Of a DNA stretch of 64,000 nucleotides, positions 47,688 through 61,555 are shown piece by piece. Both the position numbers and the translations under genes were made by a program. The stretch is from Paramecium tetraurelia (Eukaryota > Ciliophora > Oligohymenophorea > Peniculida > Parameciidae). The DNA is taken from positions 186,001-250,000 of the forward strand of contig NW_001799566.1 of assembly GCF_000165425.1 (NCBI RefSeq), given 5' to 3'. Under the pieces are notes generated by a model that saw only the letters and a list, made by a program, of their open reading frames with translations, searched no databases and had not been told where the DNA came from. Position 1 is the stretch's first letter; each line of letters starts with the position of its first letter.

Positions 47688-48849
47688 TCATTTGTGTTTC
47701 TTAGCGTGATTGTCTACCAAGTCGTAAGCCTATTGAACTGTTTTGATTTCAGAGATTCTAGCAACATTAAATAATGTCCATACCTTTTTCCTTTTCTTAC
47801 AGCATAAGCAGCGTCATACTATTCTTTGTATTCCCTAGTCTAGATAAGTAATTATTCAGTCAAACTCAAATCCCTGTTGATGATGGTCAATCTCTTCTCC
47901 AAAAGAACCTATTCATCATATATACTCATTCTTACTTTATCGTTGGTTCTCTTCTTGATCAATTGGGAAGTGACTTCGAAATCTTTGGAGAACTTCTCTC
48001 TCAATTCAGCAATCTCTTGGATTTATGTTTAGAAAGTGATCTTAAATTGCTTAAATCAATAGCATACTTGACTTTGAGTCTCTTGTTCGTCCTCCTATTA
48101 CATCAAGGCGACTACTGCATTTCTAATATGTTCCAACTTGTCAATGATTCTTTTGACTGTGGAAACATCGAATTTGGTTGTCAAAGCTACCATAATTGCA
48201 ATTGGATGATTGTGTCCGAGTTCTCTCTTGATTTTCTCAACGATTTCAAATTGTTCTGTTTGTAATAAAGACTTTCCTTCTTAATCAAACACGGCAACTT
48301 ATAACTTGGGAATTATCTCATTCAAGGCTGCTAACACTTTGCTATTGTTCTCCTATCTGGCTTAATAAGAGGCAGCTTCTTGGGCTCTGGTTTGTCTGAG
48401 TTGCTCTTCCTTTCCATTCAATATATTCAACTGTTCGGTGAGTGCATCCAATTACAATTACAAACCCACCAGAACTTGATTTACTTCACTCAATTAATTA
48501 TTTTTATCTTGTCTCTCCTTAGTAAGATTTCTTAAAACAATAACAAGCCATTCAATATCTAATCCGAGTGTTGTTGTTCTCTAATCAAATATACACTTTC
48601 ATATACATGAGCATACTCAAGATCATCATTTAATTGATCTCTCTTCATCTATTCTAACAAATCGCCAACCAAAGCAACCACTTCTGAGACCTTTCCTCCC
48701 TAACTGAGTTCTAAATCTAATAAAAAGGTGAAATCAGTATGATCAGTCTTGATTGCCTTGATCTCCTTTAGTAAAATTGGCACTCCCGCTTCTAATTCAA
48801 CTGCAGAAATTCCAAAAACCAATAATCCTAATATGAGGATAGCTTTCAT
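47688..48849 (-). CDS. Trichocyst matrix protein (TMP family) with a frame break near its 3' end
   Basis: About 365-370 residues with introns of 26 and 27 bases. A signal peptide (MKAILILGLLVFGISA) is followed by an acidic segment and two long coiled-coil blocks (TEQLNILNGKEEQLRQTRAQ and RERLEK-like heptads). The ending is WTLFNVARISEIKTVQQAYD, then LVDNHAKKHK. This fits Paramecium trichocyst matrix proteins: secretory, processed, coiled-coil proteins that crystallise in the exocytotic trichocyst. Near 47783-47801 the frame must change. Either a 17-base intron (unusually short) or one base missing from an A run (T5 on the plus strand at 47785-47789) solves it; the second gives RKGKKVWTLFN. 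It is a secreted structural protein, not a toxin. Confidence 0.85.
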
Positions 48850-49781
48850 TATTTTATTAATATTAATAAAAACGGACTTTACTCAAATAATTAAAAAGAA
48901 AATTAATGTTATAAACAATTTCCCCTCCCTCCATTTGTATCACTTATTCGCTTTATCAAATCAAGACTCTGCCAACTATATTGAATCCGTGCAAATCCCT
49001 CTAATTATATAAGTAAATTGGATTGTAACTCCATAAACTCCTACTTTATCAATAAATTTATCACCAATCAAAAATTTATATATATAAGTAGATTCATCTC
49101 GAAAAATCTGATTTGTTCGTGATTTTAAACTCGAATTATAACCAAAGATTTCAGTTAGAGTTAATTCAATTCGAATATCTTTTATTTAATTAATAGACAT
49201 TTTAGATTAGTAACGATAACATTTTATCTTAATCTTTGTAAATTCAAGCATTTTAGAGGATTCAGTAATCTAAAAGGAGAGAGTAGACATATTTTAATGA
49301 TAAAATATATTGTATCTTTTATACAATAGATGAAATCAAAAATAAATGCGAACTTTCTTCTCCATCTGACAATCTACATTTTGTTAAATGCTGAAAGTAT
49401 TATAAAACGATTAGAGTCATATTGATTAAGATAATGTTTTAAAATTTAATATTTTGTCGTAATGGAAATAAATTAAATTAATTCTAGATGCTATTCGAAT
49501 TGTATCAAATTTATTCTTATGCTTATCATAATTGGAGTAACATTAAATTATATTATGGCCTAAAGCTTGGGGATAGATTTGTTTGAAAATGATCAACTTT
49601 AATTGAAGCATAATGAAAATGATTTAAACAATTAAATTTTTAGAGTCTTGGAATTTTGTAAAATTTTCATATAAAATGTACACTAAAATCAGGACTATAA
49701 TTAAATTAAAACTTTGTTTTTCAAATTGAATAGTGATACAGGGGTTAATTAGTTTTTGATATTAAAATATTTTATTAATCA
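48850..49781. other. Longest spacer in the window
   Basis: The 932 bases lie between divergent genes (TMP on minus, BI-1 on plus). I saw no tRNA-like or snRNA-like fold and no coding-like frame of more than 60 codons on either strand. It should hold the TMP promoter. A small RNA gene cannot be excluded by eye. Confidence 0.5.
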
Positions 49782-50760
49782 ATGATTGAAAATTAGCAAG
49801 ATGACCAAATTAGTCCAATAGATTATGGGAAGTATCATGCAGAGCCTTAAAAGGATCATCGGGAGTTGAAATACATGGCCACTAAAATTAATGAACCGAG
49901 AGGGAGAATGCAGTATCCCTAACATGTGCAAGTGGCTATTGAGGATGATACGCATTCTCATACTGACTCTAGATGGTATGCCAAGAACGAAACCTATAAA
50001 TAACTTATTGGAAATGAGAGAACTGGGTTCATAAGAAAAGTATTATATTTTAAATAAGAAGGTCTATGCAATTATGATAATACAATTGTTTATAACCATG
50101 ATCATGTGTCTAAACTCTTACTTGTCACTTGATTATAGGAGATTCTAATTGCAAAATACTGGATATGCCTATTTGGCTCTAGCAATATCAATATTTGTAG
50201 AATTGCTCCTCTTTTGCATTCCCAAATTTGCTTGGAGAGTGCCATACAACTTCATTTTACTCTTTATATTTACTCTCTGCGAAGGTTATCTAATATCGAG
50301 TTTGTGCAGTTATGTATTTGATAAATATAGTGAAAATGGAGGTAAGCTATGAGTGTCCCTATGTAGGATTCATTGTCTTGATGGCAGCCAGTCTATCATT
50401 GGCAGCCGTAATAGGATTAACCTTATACACCTGCAAAACAAAGTCAGATTACACTACAAAAGGAGCTCTTTTGTTTATGTGTGTTACTTCTTTACTGCTT
50501 TTTGGGATAATGGCTGGTGTTTACTATCAGAATGTTATTAATCTAATCTATTCATTACTGTGTTGCCTTCTGTTTGGTGCGTACTTAATATACGATACTT
50601 AATTAATATTGGGGGGAAGTGTAATATATTTATAAATTATGTTAATTAGACCCATAAATTGTCCATTGACGATTACATCATTGGATCAATGATAATTTAC
50701 ATAGACATCGTGTACCTATTTGCACATATTTTAATGGTATTAATTGCATGTCTTAGATGA
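49782..50760 (+). CDS. BAX inhibitor-1/TMBIM family membrane protein
   Basis: About 300 residues, three introns (22, 25 and 29 bases). A polar N-terminal region of about 85 residues is followed by seven hydrophobic segments, for example AIMIIQLFITMIMCLNSYL, FILLFIFTLCEGYLISSL, IVLMAASLSLAAVIGLTLY, LLFMCVTSLLLFGIMAGVYY, LIYSLLCCLLFGAYLIYDT and YIDIVYLFAHILMVLIAC. The YDTQLILGGS and DDYIIGSMIIYIDIVYLF blocks match the C-terminal signature of the family (YDTQLLLG, then D.Y..AA..LY.DI...F). These are ER or Golgi calcium-leak proteins linked to stress and cell death. The N-terminal length and position fit the lifeguard/TMBIM1-4 branch. Confidence 0.9.
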
Positions 50761-50802
50761 AGTATATTCGTTTTAATAATATAACATAAAGATATCATCT
50801 AC

Positions 50803-53782
50803 TCATCTTCTATATGGTGCCAAACTGCTCTTTCTAACTTCCTCCACTTCCTTCTCCTTCTCCTAAACTCTAGCTCTCAAACTCTCTATCTCAACTGATT
50901 GCATCTATGTTAAACAAGATTAGATACTACAAAATGGTAGAGCAAATCTTAAATTTTCCTGTTCTAAGCACCTCCATCAGCATACTGTAATCTCCATTGT
51001 CTTAATTCATTCTCATTAGTATCGATAATTCCTTAAAGTCGATCAATCTCTTAGGACAGTACTCGTATCTAAATTAAATATTTCTATTATCTTACATTCT
51101 CTTCATATAGTTTTAACTAGATGATTTATTATTCTAACTAAAAGCATTTCTTTTTTAACTAATCTATTTCGTCTTATTTATTAGTAATCACTTGATTCAA
51201 TCGTTCAATTTCAGTAGTTAACATGGAACATCTGTTCTCAGATTCAGCATATTTAGTCTTATAAATTTCCAATTGATTCAATTTCTACTTCACTTCATCA
51301 TATTGTCTCTATAATAAATGATATTATGCTTCCCACTTTTCCTTCTCCTTTCTCATCTCATCCTATTCTGCAAATGTCTTCCTTAATTACTAGTTTATTC
51401 TCTCTAACTCTTAACTATTTAATTGAATCTTGGTTTCATATCTTTAAATCTAAGTTCTATAATCTTCTACTTCTCCATTTCTGAATCTGAGTTATTCGTT
51501 CAATCTTAAATTTTCTGTATTCAAACTTGATATTTTCTATTCCAAGATGACACAACTTTCTTAATACATCTTTAAACCAGCAAGTTGAGTTTCTAATCCT
51601 AATCTTTTGCTCTTCTCCTCGTCTTGCTACTTTTATAATTAATTGTATTTATCCAATTATTTATATAATTGATCATCTTTTGATTTGATTTAATTGGAAT
51701 AATGTGTGATTTATTTATTTAACTATTCATTTTCATCACATAATTCACATTAAATTTAAGTCAATCTGTCTATTTCTGAACAATGTAAAATTATTCTAAC
51801 TAATGATTATTTCCATTTCTCTTCCATCTATTTATATGATTAACTTAATTCAAAATAAGTTTAATCTAATTTTCTATGTTTACTTGACCACTCTTCTACT
51901 TCATTTGTTTTCAATGCCAAATTCTATTTCCCTTTCTGAATCTCTGCAAACATTTATTTCTTTTATTCTTCAAATTCCTAAAGCTTACTTTATAACAACA
52001 TCTTTTATCTCTCTATCTCTTAAGTTAACATTGCAATAGTATTTTCATATTCCACCAATTTTTTATTTTTTACTGTAGACTGTTAATATTCGGATTCTAA
52101 ATCTTAATATCTTCTCTTCCATTCTTCAACCTAATTTTTGATTGTTTAATTAATTGAATCCGAATTAATTAAATCTTTCTACAATTAATTTCTGGTAATC
52201 TATACACTATGTATCTCAATTTATTTCTACTTAAGTTATTCTTATATTCTATCAACCTCCTAAGTCACACAACTTAATTTATTAAGACTATCATTGTATT
52301 GATTGTTTTTATTCTTGAATTCTTCTTCAAAATATGATCCTTTTTATTTCCAGTCGTCTAATTCTTAAGTCTTCTACCTCAAAATAGAGTTTAATCGTTC
52401 AATTTCATTTGTTAATACTTGGATTTTATTTATTAAATCAGTATTGGTTTACTCCAAACTATACTTTTATTATTACAATTGGTTATTCTTGATTTTCTGA
52501 TCTTCCATGTTATTGGTCAATTATTAAAACATATCAAATTGATCCTTCAATTGCATTTATAATTGATCCATCTTACCCACTTTTTATTTCAGTTCTTTAC
52601 ATTGATTTTCTGAATCAAAATACTTTTATCTCCATTCCTCCCCTTATTTTATCTTTTCTCTCAAAACTTAATTAAGTCTATCAACCTCCCCTTAGAGGAG
52701 ATTAATTTTATTTTGCATTTAATCGATGATCTAGTCCTAATCTTTATATTTTATCAGTTCATTTGAGGATAAGACATAAGCCTAATTCAATTGATCATAA
52801 TCTTTCTACTTTTTATCAACAAAACTTTACAGTGACCTAAATTCAGATTTCTATTTCTCTGATTCCTGGATGAGAGTAGAATATCTTTGCTTTGACAATT
52901 CCAACTCCTCCAACTTCTATTTCAACAATGTATTCAATCTCTCAGTTTCACAAACCAACATTCCAATCTTATTTTCTAATTCAACTACTTTATTGCCTTA
53001 TTGCTTATATAATTGTAAATCTGACTCTTATTAATTCAATTCAACTTAGTAGTACTCAATAGCTTGTTGCTTGCTCTGTAATTGTTCTCTCAATTTATAT
53101 AATTCTCCCTCCTTATAATATAATTGAATTTATCTACATTAATTTATTTTTGGGATGCCAATTAAGATCTCAATTCATCAATCTCTCTTTAGTGCTACTG
53201 GTTCCCTGTTATGAGTGTTTACTTTAATTATTCATTGGCATTTTTGTAGTTCTCCTCAGTTGTGTAATATTTTATCTTCCAATTTTCAATCTCTTCTGAA
53301 TATTGGGTGGTTGTAATTTCGATTTCCTATCTTATAATAATATCGAATTTTACCTAAACACACTCTCCTAATATTGCAATTACATTAGTCTTGCCTATAA
53401 ATCTTCGATCTACTTTTCATAACTATTTCTATCAAGCAATTTATCATCCATTTCTTTGATTCTGTATTTCAATTTATCATTTTCAGCCACGAATCTCTCA
53501 ATTTCACAAGCCATCAAAAAACACACAATGTCCAGACTCTTGCCCAGTTGTTATCTCGCTGGAGGTGGATTGTTCATTTGTGAACTATAAATATTGTTCC
53601 CTGACCTAAACACAACTAAACACAACTTTTTACATGGATCTCTTCATTTAAGAAACACTTAAGTTTGTTGTAGATGTACATTGTCTAATGGAACTTGATA
53701 TAATCTTAGAAGAAGATTAAGAAGTAAAATATTCTTTGTTTTAGCTTACTGAATCTAATGGTGTACGACAATATGTGCTCAT
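50803..53782 (-). CDS. Long coiled-coil protein (about 950 residues)
   Basis: About 949 residues, five introns (28, 23, 26, 27 and 26 bases). The N-terminal 90 residues are Ser/Thr/Gln-rich (SSSKIISSSIRQC) and end in PPPARQQLGKSLDIVCFLMA, a short helical module. The rest is continuous coiled coil with repeats such as EIERLNQVI, LETQLAGLKMYQESCVILEQ and QEIDRLQGIIDTNENELRQ. The last 40 residues (VEIESLRARVQEKEKEVEEV) are highly charged. The phrases EIERL and EIDRL recur about every 70 residues, which suggests a duplicated unit. Size and composition suit a ciliary or cortical filament protein. The fourth intron (27 bases, no TGA) is uncertain. Another start at 53514 is possible but loses the first 90 residues. 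Confidence 0.85.
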
Positions 53783-53847
53783 TTTAAATTCAAATAATAA
53801 TTATAAATGAAAGATCGTTAATTTCATAATCACATAAAATAGCACAA

Positions 53848-55005
53848 TCATTTAAAAATTCTCTTTGATTTATTTTTTTATTCATTCTTTTACTTTACAG
53901 GTTTTACTTCAGATTCACTATCTTCATCTTCTTAATCATCCTCATCCTCCTCATCTTCTTCACCTTCTTCATCATCATCTTCGCCTTCTTCACCCTCTTC
54001 ACCATCTTCATCTCCTTCTTCATCATCTTCATAATCTTCACTATCTTCTTCATCTTAATCCTCCGATAATACTTCATTTAAATCCTCTTCTTCATCTTCT
54101 TCATCCTATTCTTCTTCATTATGTTATTAATCTCCCTTATTTACTACTTTAGTTTTCTTTCTATTTTGAACATTTCTCAAATGCTCCATTACTCTTGACA
54201 AATGTTCCACTTTTTTATATGACTTTAACATTTTTTTCTCTTTGGCATTCTTATATTATTTGCTAACACAATCATCATTTTCAACTTCATCTTCATCTTC
54301 ATCATCTGAATCCTTTTCTATTTCCTTACGACTTTCTTCAACTTTTTTCTTTTTTGCTTCCTCCCTCTTCTATCTCATGTAATTAGTTTAATCCTTTTCT
54401 GATGATTAAACTGCATTCTCTATCTACACCTTTGGGTCTACTTTAAATGTCTCCATCAATTCAAAATAATCTAGACCCTCCTTTGTTGGTGCTAACGGCT
54501 TAGATTACTTGATTGGAAGGATATCCAAAATTTAGGGTAATGCTTCATTAAGTTATAAGATCTTAATTTAATTGCCCTCCTTTAATTTCTATTTATCAGC
54601 TTTTCGTTACTTACTGTTTTAGATTATTTCCTCATAGATTTCCTTTTTGCTCTTTCTCTTATCTTGATTTTAATCGAATCCAACAAAATGATTGTTTTTA
54701 ACAAACCCTTTTGGCAATTCATCATCCGAACTCACAGGTATTTAATCATTATAATCTTCTTATAGATCTTAACCATTATGAGTGAATTTCCAATTCTTAA
54801 TTACATTTTATTCCTCTTATTCATTATCACTATCTAATGCAAATAAATTCTTTTTTTTTGGTGCTTCCTCTTATGTAGTTCGTTTTTGCTATAATTTAGG
54901 CGCTTACTATATTTTTTTATCCTTCTTTTATATCTTTTTGTCGAGATTTTCAACATGTTACTCAAATTTATTTTGTTTGTGCTCAAATTTCTTTATTTTA
55001 CCCAT
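53848..55005 (-). CDS. NOP14-like nucleolar protein, C-terminal half missing
   Basis: A single 385-residue frame with no introns. The start MGKIKKFEHKQNKFEQHVEN is highly basic. The middle contains KSKKEIYEEIIQNSKQRKAD and GLDYFELMETFKVDPKVQIE, in the order and spacing of NOP14 (KSRKELIEELIAKSK, then AYDMMVRELGFE). NOP14 is a 90S pre-ribosome factor for 18S rRNA. The family is usually 800-900 residues. Here the frame stops after an Asp/Glu-rich tail ending in a short basic patch (KQKNEQKNKSKRIFK), so the conserved C-terminal half is absent. It may be encoded by an exon that I cannot see, be on another gene, or have been lost. Identity is therefore moderate: a shorter relative is possible. Confidence 0.6.
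53920..54120 (-). repeat. Acidic (Glu/Asp) codon repeat, GAA/GAT-rich
   Basis: About 200 bases of GAA, GAT and GAG triplets (TTC/ATC/CTC on the plus strand) encode a run of about 65 mostly acidic residues in the NOP14-like gene. The codons vary, so it is imperfect. Such tracts are prone to slippage and to assembly mistakes. Confidence 0.7.
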
Positions 55006-55599
55006 ATATTAAAAAAATAATTAGTATTGATTATTGTAATATTATATTTAATTAAAAGAGAAATCCAAAAAGTCAATCAAAAATCATCTTAATTCAGCTT
55101 AAGTTCAAAAGTATCTTTCATGCAATTCCCTTTACACTAATTCTATTTTCTACAAATCATAAATTATCAAATTGTGAAAAAAAGCAATTTATAAAAAGTA
55201 TTAAAATATTATTCTTTTTCATATCCTATTGGATTATGCCACAATATGTGAGAAAACAATTGAATAGCTTACATTTAATGAAATTCTAATTATTTTGAGA
55301 ATAAATTAGTATTAGTCTTTTAGGATATTGCAATAAATATTAATTCATAAATAAAATAAATATTTAAATGCAGACAGATGCTTTTGATATTTTATCAAAT
55401 TTATATATTGATGATTATAATATTGGATTGATCATTTCTTTGTAATCCTTTTTAAATAATTTACTTTAAAATTTCTTCAGTGACTTTTAAGTTTCGCATG
55501 CTCGAATTCATATATGTCTCTTCAGGGTTGGAGTCAAATATTCTTGGTTTGCTTTTTCATATTATTGATGCTGTTAAATTAATTATTAATTAATTCATA
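55006..55599. other. Spacer between divergent genes
   Basis: The 594 bases contain the promoters of the NOP14-like and kinase genes. A plus-strand frame from an ATG at 55368 to a TGA at 55566 would give 66 residues with hydrophobic patches; I do not support it as a gene. Confidence 0.5.
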
Positions 55600-57451
55600 A
55601 TGGAAGAGGAAGGATATAAATAAGTGCAGAACTATATTTTATGTAAATTTATTTGTTCAACAAGAGCGCACATTGGGCTAAGGAACTTTTGGCAAGGTCA
55701 AACTAGGTTACCATACTATTGCTGACGAATATGTAAGAATGAACCTAAAATTATAAGGTAGCAATAAAAATACTCGAAAAAAGTAGAATAGAAAATCAAT
55801 GTGATTTAATAAGAGTTTAAAGGGAAATCTCCATCCTACGAAAGGTATGTCATTCTAATGTAATCAAATTGTATGAGGTAATTCTATCATAACCAAAACA
55901 AGATCTTAGAATCTGAGTCATGTGTCTATCTCGTGATGGAATATGTAAAGGGTGGAGAATTGTATGAATACATAATAAAGAAGAAATAGTAATCTGAATC
56001 CTAAATGAAATTAGCCTGCCAGAGCATATAGCAGTTCGCTACTTTTAGTAGTTAGTCTTTGCAACAGAATATTTACATTCATAAAATATAACTCACAGAG
56101 ATCTGAAACCAGAAAATCTTTTGCTTGATGAGAATAGATAACTGAAGATTGCAGATTTTGGACTCAGTTTCATCTCGTAAACTAAAGGTGAATATCTTAA
56201 AACTGCGTGCGGATCACCTTGTTATGCTGCACCAGAAATGCTTGGTATTAATTTACATTAACAAGTTGGTAAAACTTATGAAGGAACTAAAAGTGACATC
56301 TGGAGTTGTGGCATAATTTTATTTGCTATGCTATGTGGATATCTACCTTTTGAACATGAGAACACATAATAATTATATGAATTGATAAAGAACAGCGATT
56401 TTGAAAAACCAGAACACCTATCAAAAAATGCCTAGGATATGTTAACCAAAATTCTAGTTAAAGATCCAACCAGACGATATAACTTCGAATAAATAAAGTA
56501 ACATCCATTTTTTTAGTTACATGCTTCAATCCCAACCAAGAATCTAAGTTTGAATGACTAAAACGTCATTTAAAAGATGATAGAAATGGGATATTAACAA
56601 AATTAAATAATAGTCCAATTGCAATCAAATAAGCATAACACTTTAACCACTATATATTTCCTTTTATAAAAAAAATACAATTCAACTCATCGACAAAGCT
56701 TTTTTTAAAATATTTAAAATATCGGAAATCTAAAACTTGATATTAACCAAAAAAGATTCACTCTTGCCAAATTCTAACCTTCTCAATAGGGATCACCTCT
56801 TCTGGATAAAATTGATAAGATTAAAAAATCGATTAGATCCAGATTAGATAATTCCCCTTATTTAAAAACTTAGATCTCCTAAAGATTTAAGAAAGTAAAT
56901 TTATCTGTTTAATCCAAACGAGTCAGTATTCAAATCGAAAACTAAAGACAAAAAACTAATTCTGTTTAAGAAAAACATTATGATTATCCTTGCATCTTCA
57001 CATCCAATAACTCTGATCAGAAGTAATAATAATAAATAGAACAAACCAAATCCAGAATTCAATCTAGAAAGAACTCCAAAAATCAGGCACCTTATAAAAT
57101 TTTGTAAAGAAGAAATATAGAATAAGCAATCAAAACAGACTTTAATGAAGAGTACTAAAGTAATTAGAAAGCTATTTACGCTTAAGTAAGACAAAGAAAT
57201 AAAACACAACCACATAAAAGTGAAGAAGGGCAAAAATACTTCGATAAAGGTACCAAATTGAATACATCTCATTAAGTATTAAATAATTAAATTAGATGGT
57301 GGAAAAGACACCATAACATTCCCCTTACATAAATATGAACTTCAGTAATCATCGACAATTGTTTAAATAGATATATAATGGAAACTTACAGGATTATATG
57401 AAGAAAAAAAAGGATCTTAAGACCCAAAAATTGATGAATGATCAACCCTGA
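55600..57451 (+). CDS. SNF1/AMPK-type (CAMKL) protein kinase with UBA-like segment
   Basis: About 570 residues, six introns (22, 25, 25, 26, 21 and 20 bases). The kinase domain covers residues about 15-275: glycine loop [78 protein letters not shown] and [14 protein letters not shown]. All catalytic residues are present. Just after it (about 290-345) is LSLNDQNVIQKMIEMGYQQN with [17 protein letters not shown], which matches the UBA-like segment of SNF1/AMPK relatives (NKHNxxTxxYxLL). The C-terminal 220 residues are Ser/Lys/Gln-rich and probably regulatory. The family responds to low energy. The last intron extends the tail past an early TGA at 57336; the shorter form is also possible. Confidence 0.93.
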
Positions 57452-57798
57452 TTAGATTGAATACATAGTTAATTACTATTATATTTATTAATTAGGTTTC
57501 CAGATTGATAAATTTTTCTTATTTTCTTTTTTATTCATTCTAAATTCTACTCCACTTCTGTTTAATATGTCTTATTTGTAAATGGAAAGTTTTATGAAAT
57601 AATTCTTACATTTTACCAGTAATTATGAAAAATAGAAAGATATGTTATTAGAAACGTCATTTAACATCTCAAATGATGGAACCAATTCATTTAGGCTTAG
57701 ATAATTAACAAAGAAGCCAGAACTTTTCACAAGAAATGTAATAGGCAATAAATAAATTGAAATTTTATTAACCCATCATTATGCATTTTATTTCATAA
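57452..57798. other. Spacer between convergent genes
   Basis: The 347 bases lie between the stops of the SNF1-type kinase and the CAP gene. AT-rich, no coding-like frame of convincing length seen. Confidence 0.5.
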
Positions 57799-58730
57799 TC
57801 ATGCATCTTCCACTTTTTCAGTGACTACTTCTTAGGTGGTAAAATGAAGAAAAAAATAATATTAAACTATACCATCATTCATAGTATAAATTTTGGTGGT
57901 TATAATATGTTTTTTACCCCCTTTGACTGTGGTTTTAACTTTCTTTTAAACCTTCTTTGCACCTGGTATCAATTTCTCCTTTCCTTCATTTTTGTCATCA
58001 TCATCATCGTCTTTCTGTTTAATTACTTATTTCTCTTATTTCTCTGATTTCTTTTTTTTCTCCTTCTCTTTATCTCCTTCTTATTCTGGCTTACCTCCTT
58101 ATGAAAATTTTGACGCAAAATCAAAAACGAAAACAAATTTAAAGGCCTTATGAGGTGCTCCAAATATACCTACTTATTTATAAGCAGGTTCAAAGAAATT
58201 AGATCTGTGCCCTCTACTTGGAACACCATCATCGACTATCAATTATATAACAACTAAAAATTTAAATATTATAATTTACTATCTTCAGCTGTGGATTTTC
58301 CAAAACTGATATTTTCTCCAATAGTCCCTGGTTTCCATTAACCATGTCTTTCTATTCTTTATTTTGTAGTTGAATGATCACTTCCTTCATGTCCAGTCAA
58401 ACCATTAGTTCCTAGATTCAAATTCTGTAATACCTAAATCTTCTGCATGATCCCTGGCTGCTTCCTCCAACCCTTTTTCATATGTCAATGGTCCAACAGG
58501 TTTCTGCTTTTTTAGAAAATCAATGCACTCTATGTAAAGATATTATATGCATTACCCTAGACGGAATTGGCTCCTTCCTTTGTATTAGTAGCTTAAGTTC
58601 CAGGTAAGTGCAAGACTTTATCTTTGAAATATTTGAGCCTATTTTCTAGAGCCGGAATAATTAGTGATGGATCTTATCTTACTTTATTCTAAAATTCAAA
58701 AACTTCTTTAGCCAAAGCGGAATAATTCAT
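57799..58730 (-). CDS. CAP/SCP-domain protein without signal peptide
   Basis: About 285 residues, three introns (26, 22 and 26 bases). The CAP fold is visible. Helix 1 begins NYSALAKEVFEFQNKVRQD. GPLTYEKGLEEAARDHAEDL and GLTGHEGSDHSTTKQRIERH correspond to the helices carrying the first His. GTIGENISFG matches the GENI/L motif. VPSRGHRSNFFEPAYKQVGI corresponds to the conserved GHxxN/F region. No N-terminal hydrophobic stretch is present, whereas most CAP proteins are secreted. The C-terminal 90 residues are Lys/Glu/Asp-rich with a run of six Asp. CAP proteins have diverse roles (sterol binding, pathogenesis-related, sperm function); I would not assign one. Not evidently a venom allergen. Confidence 0.88.
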
Positions 58731-59119
58731 TTAATTTTATTTAAATAATTTATTTTTTCAATTTCTTTATATTATTAAATTCTAAATATCTTCTAATCTA
58801 TTATATTCTAATATATAAAATAGGAATTAGTTTTTGTAACGTATTTTAATTTATGAATACACCAATCTTCGAACATATTAATTTTAATTAAAAGACTCAA
58901 ATTATGTTTTGAAGATACTGATTTATTAAAAATTATTTCCTTTTTGAAAACCAGAATTCCAAAGGCTATGTAGAATCATAAAGATTTATAATTTGTATTA
59001 ATGTATTATTTATTTATAGATTTAAAATAATCTCCAATAACTTTTCATTATTCAAAAATAAAAAGATTATTAAGTATTAAATTGGATTAAATGTTATGTA
59101 ATAGTAAATAAATTAATAA
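58731..59119. other. AT-rich spacer
   Basis: The 389 bases lie between the start of the CAP gene and the stop of the phosphatase gene, both on the minus strand. They should contain the CAP gene promoter. No frame with protein-like content. Confidence 0.5.
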
Positions 59120-59833
59120 TCAATGAGCTCTTTCTCTTATCTTCCATTAATGCATATAATTGTTTAATTTATGGGTAAAATCAGTTAATTTATCCCTTTA
59201 ATTGGATTAATTTAGAATTGAATTTGTTATCGAACTTTTAATATAATTAGAACTTATTCTATTGCCATCAAATTCAATTGAACTGCGACGTGATTTAGTA
59301 CTGGGTTCCATATATACTGAACCTCGTTTTCTTCTTTCCTTCGGGTTAAACTTCTATTCAAAGTCTTGAAGTTATTTAATGAAACCTGGATTTGGACTAA
59401 CTAATCTTCTACGTTATTAAATGTGATGCAAAGTTTGATTAAGACTCAATTAATATTTTTGCATCATGTAGGCTGCGCAAATAGCTGCAGATCTAGAAAT
59501 CCCATTGTAGCAATGAATGAGCACATTTGTTCTTAGAGCTTAAAGGTCTATGAATTTAATAGATTAATCATAATATTTGTATAAGGGAAAATCATCGCAA
59601 TCCTCTGCCATTATCCACTATATATATAGATTTGAATTATTTACTAATTTTTAGGCCCCTTTGATTGATACTTGATAATCAATAAGAGAAAGCACAGCCC
59701 CTATTTAATATTTAATTAAATTATCTGGATTTTACGCAGCATCAATATTTCCCAAGTATATTCCTCCAACTCCGTTTAAAGGAGCTATAATGCAATTCAT
59801 ACAATTAGACAGATCAGGAGTATTAACGAACAT
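59120..59833 (-). CDS. Dual-specificity (DSP/MKP-type) protein phosphatase
   Basis: About 228 residues, one proposed 27-base intron. After GVGGIYLGNIDAAQ (a typical DSP start) and LIKYQIGAVLSLIDYQ, the catalytic segment is FIDLQALRTNVLIHCYNGIS, continuing RSAAICAAYMM. This is the HCx5R P-loop with Cys as nucleophile and Arg for phosphate binding. The next segment SLNQTLHHIQQRRRLVSPNP and GFIKQLQDFE is the usual helix with the NxGF-like motif. The general-acid Asp should be in AEDCDDFPL. The C-terminal 90 residues are basic and Ser-rich. The family dephosphorylates Tyr and Thr, often on MAP kinases. The intron is a multiple of three without TGA. Its removal gives a more usual spacing, but reading through it is also open. 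Confidence 0.9.
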
Positions 59834-59957
59834 TTTAATTAAAATTATTATAAATCCTGCTCTATAAGTGAGTTCTATCATCTAAATGAGAGACTTCCTT
59901 ACATTCTGAGTTAATGATTTACTTTATATATATGAAAATGAAATAGTATAATAAAAT

Positions 59958-61555
<1,598 letters not shown>

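Noticed and set aside
47963-48265. Plus-strand frame of 100 residues
   Set aside because: Antisense shadow of the trichocyst matrix protein coiled coil.
53512-53782. Later start (53514) for the long coiled-coil protein
   Set aside because: The upstream 90 residues are joined by a regular 28-base intron and have coherent Ser/Pro-rich text, so the longer form is preferred.
53865-54152. Plus-strand His/Leu/Pro-rich frame of 95 residues
   Set aside because: Shadow of the acidic GAA/GAT repeat in the NOP14-like gene on the other strand.
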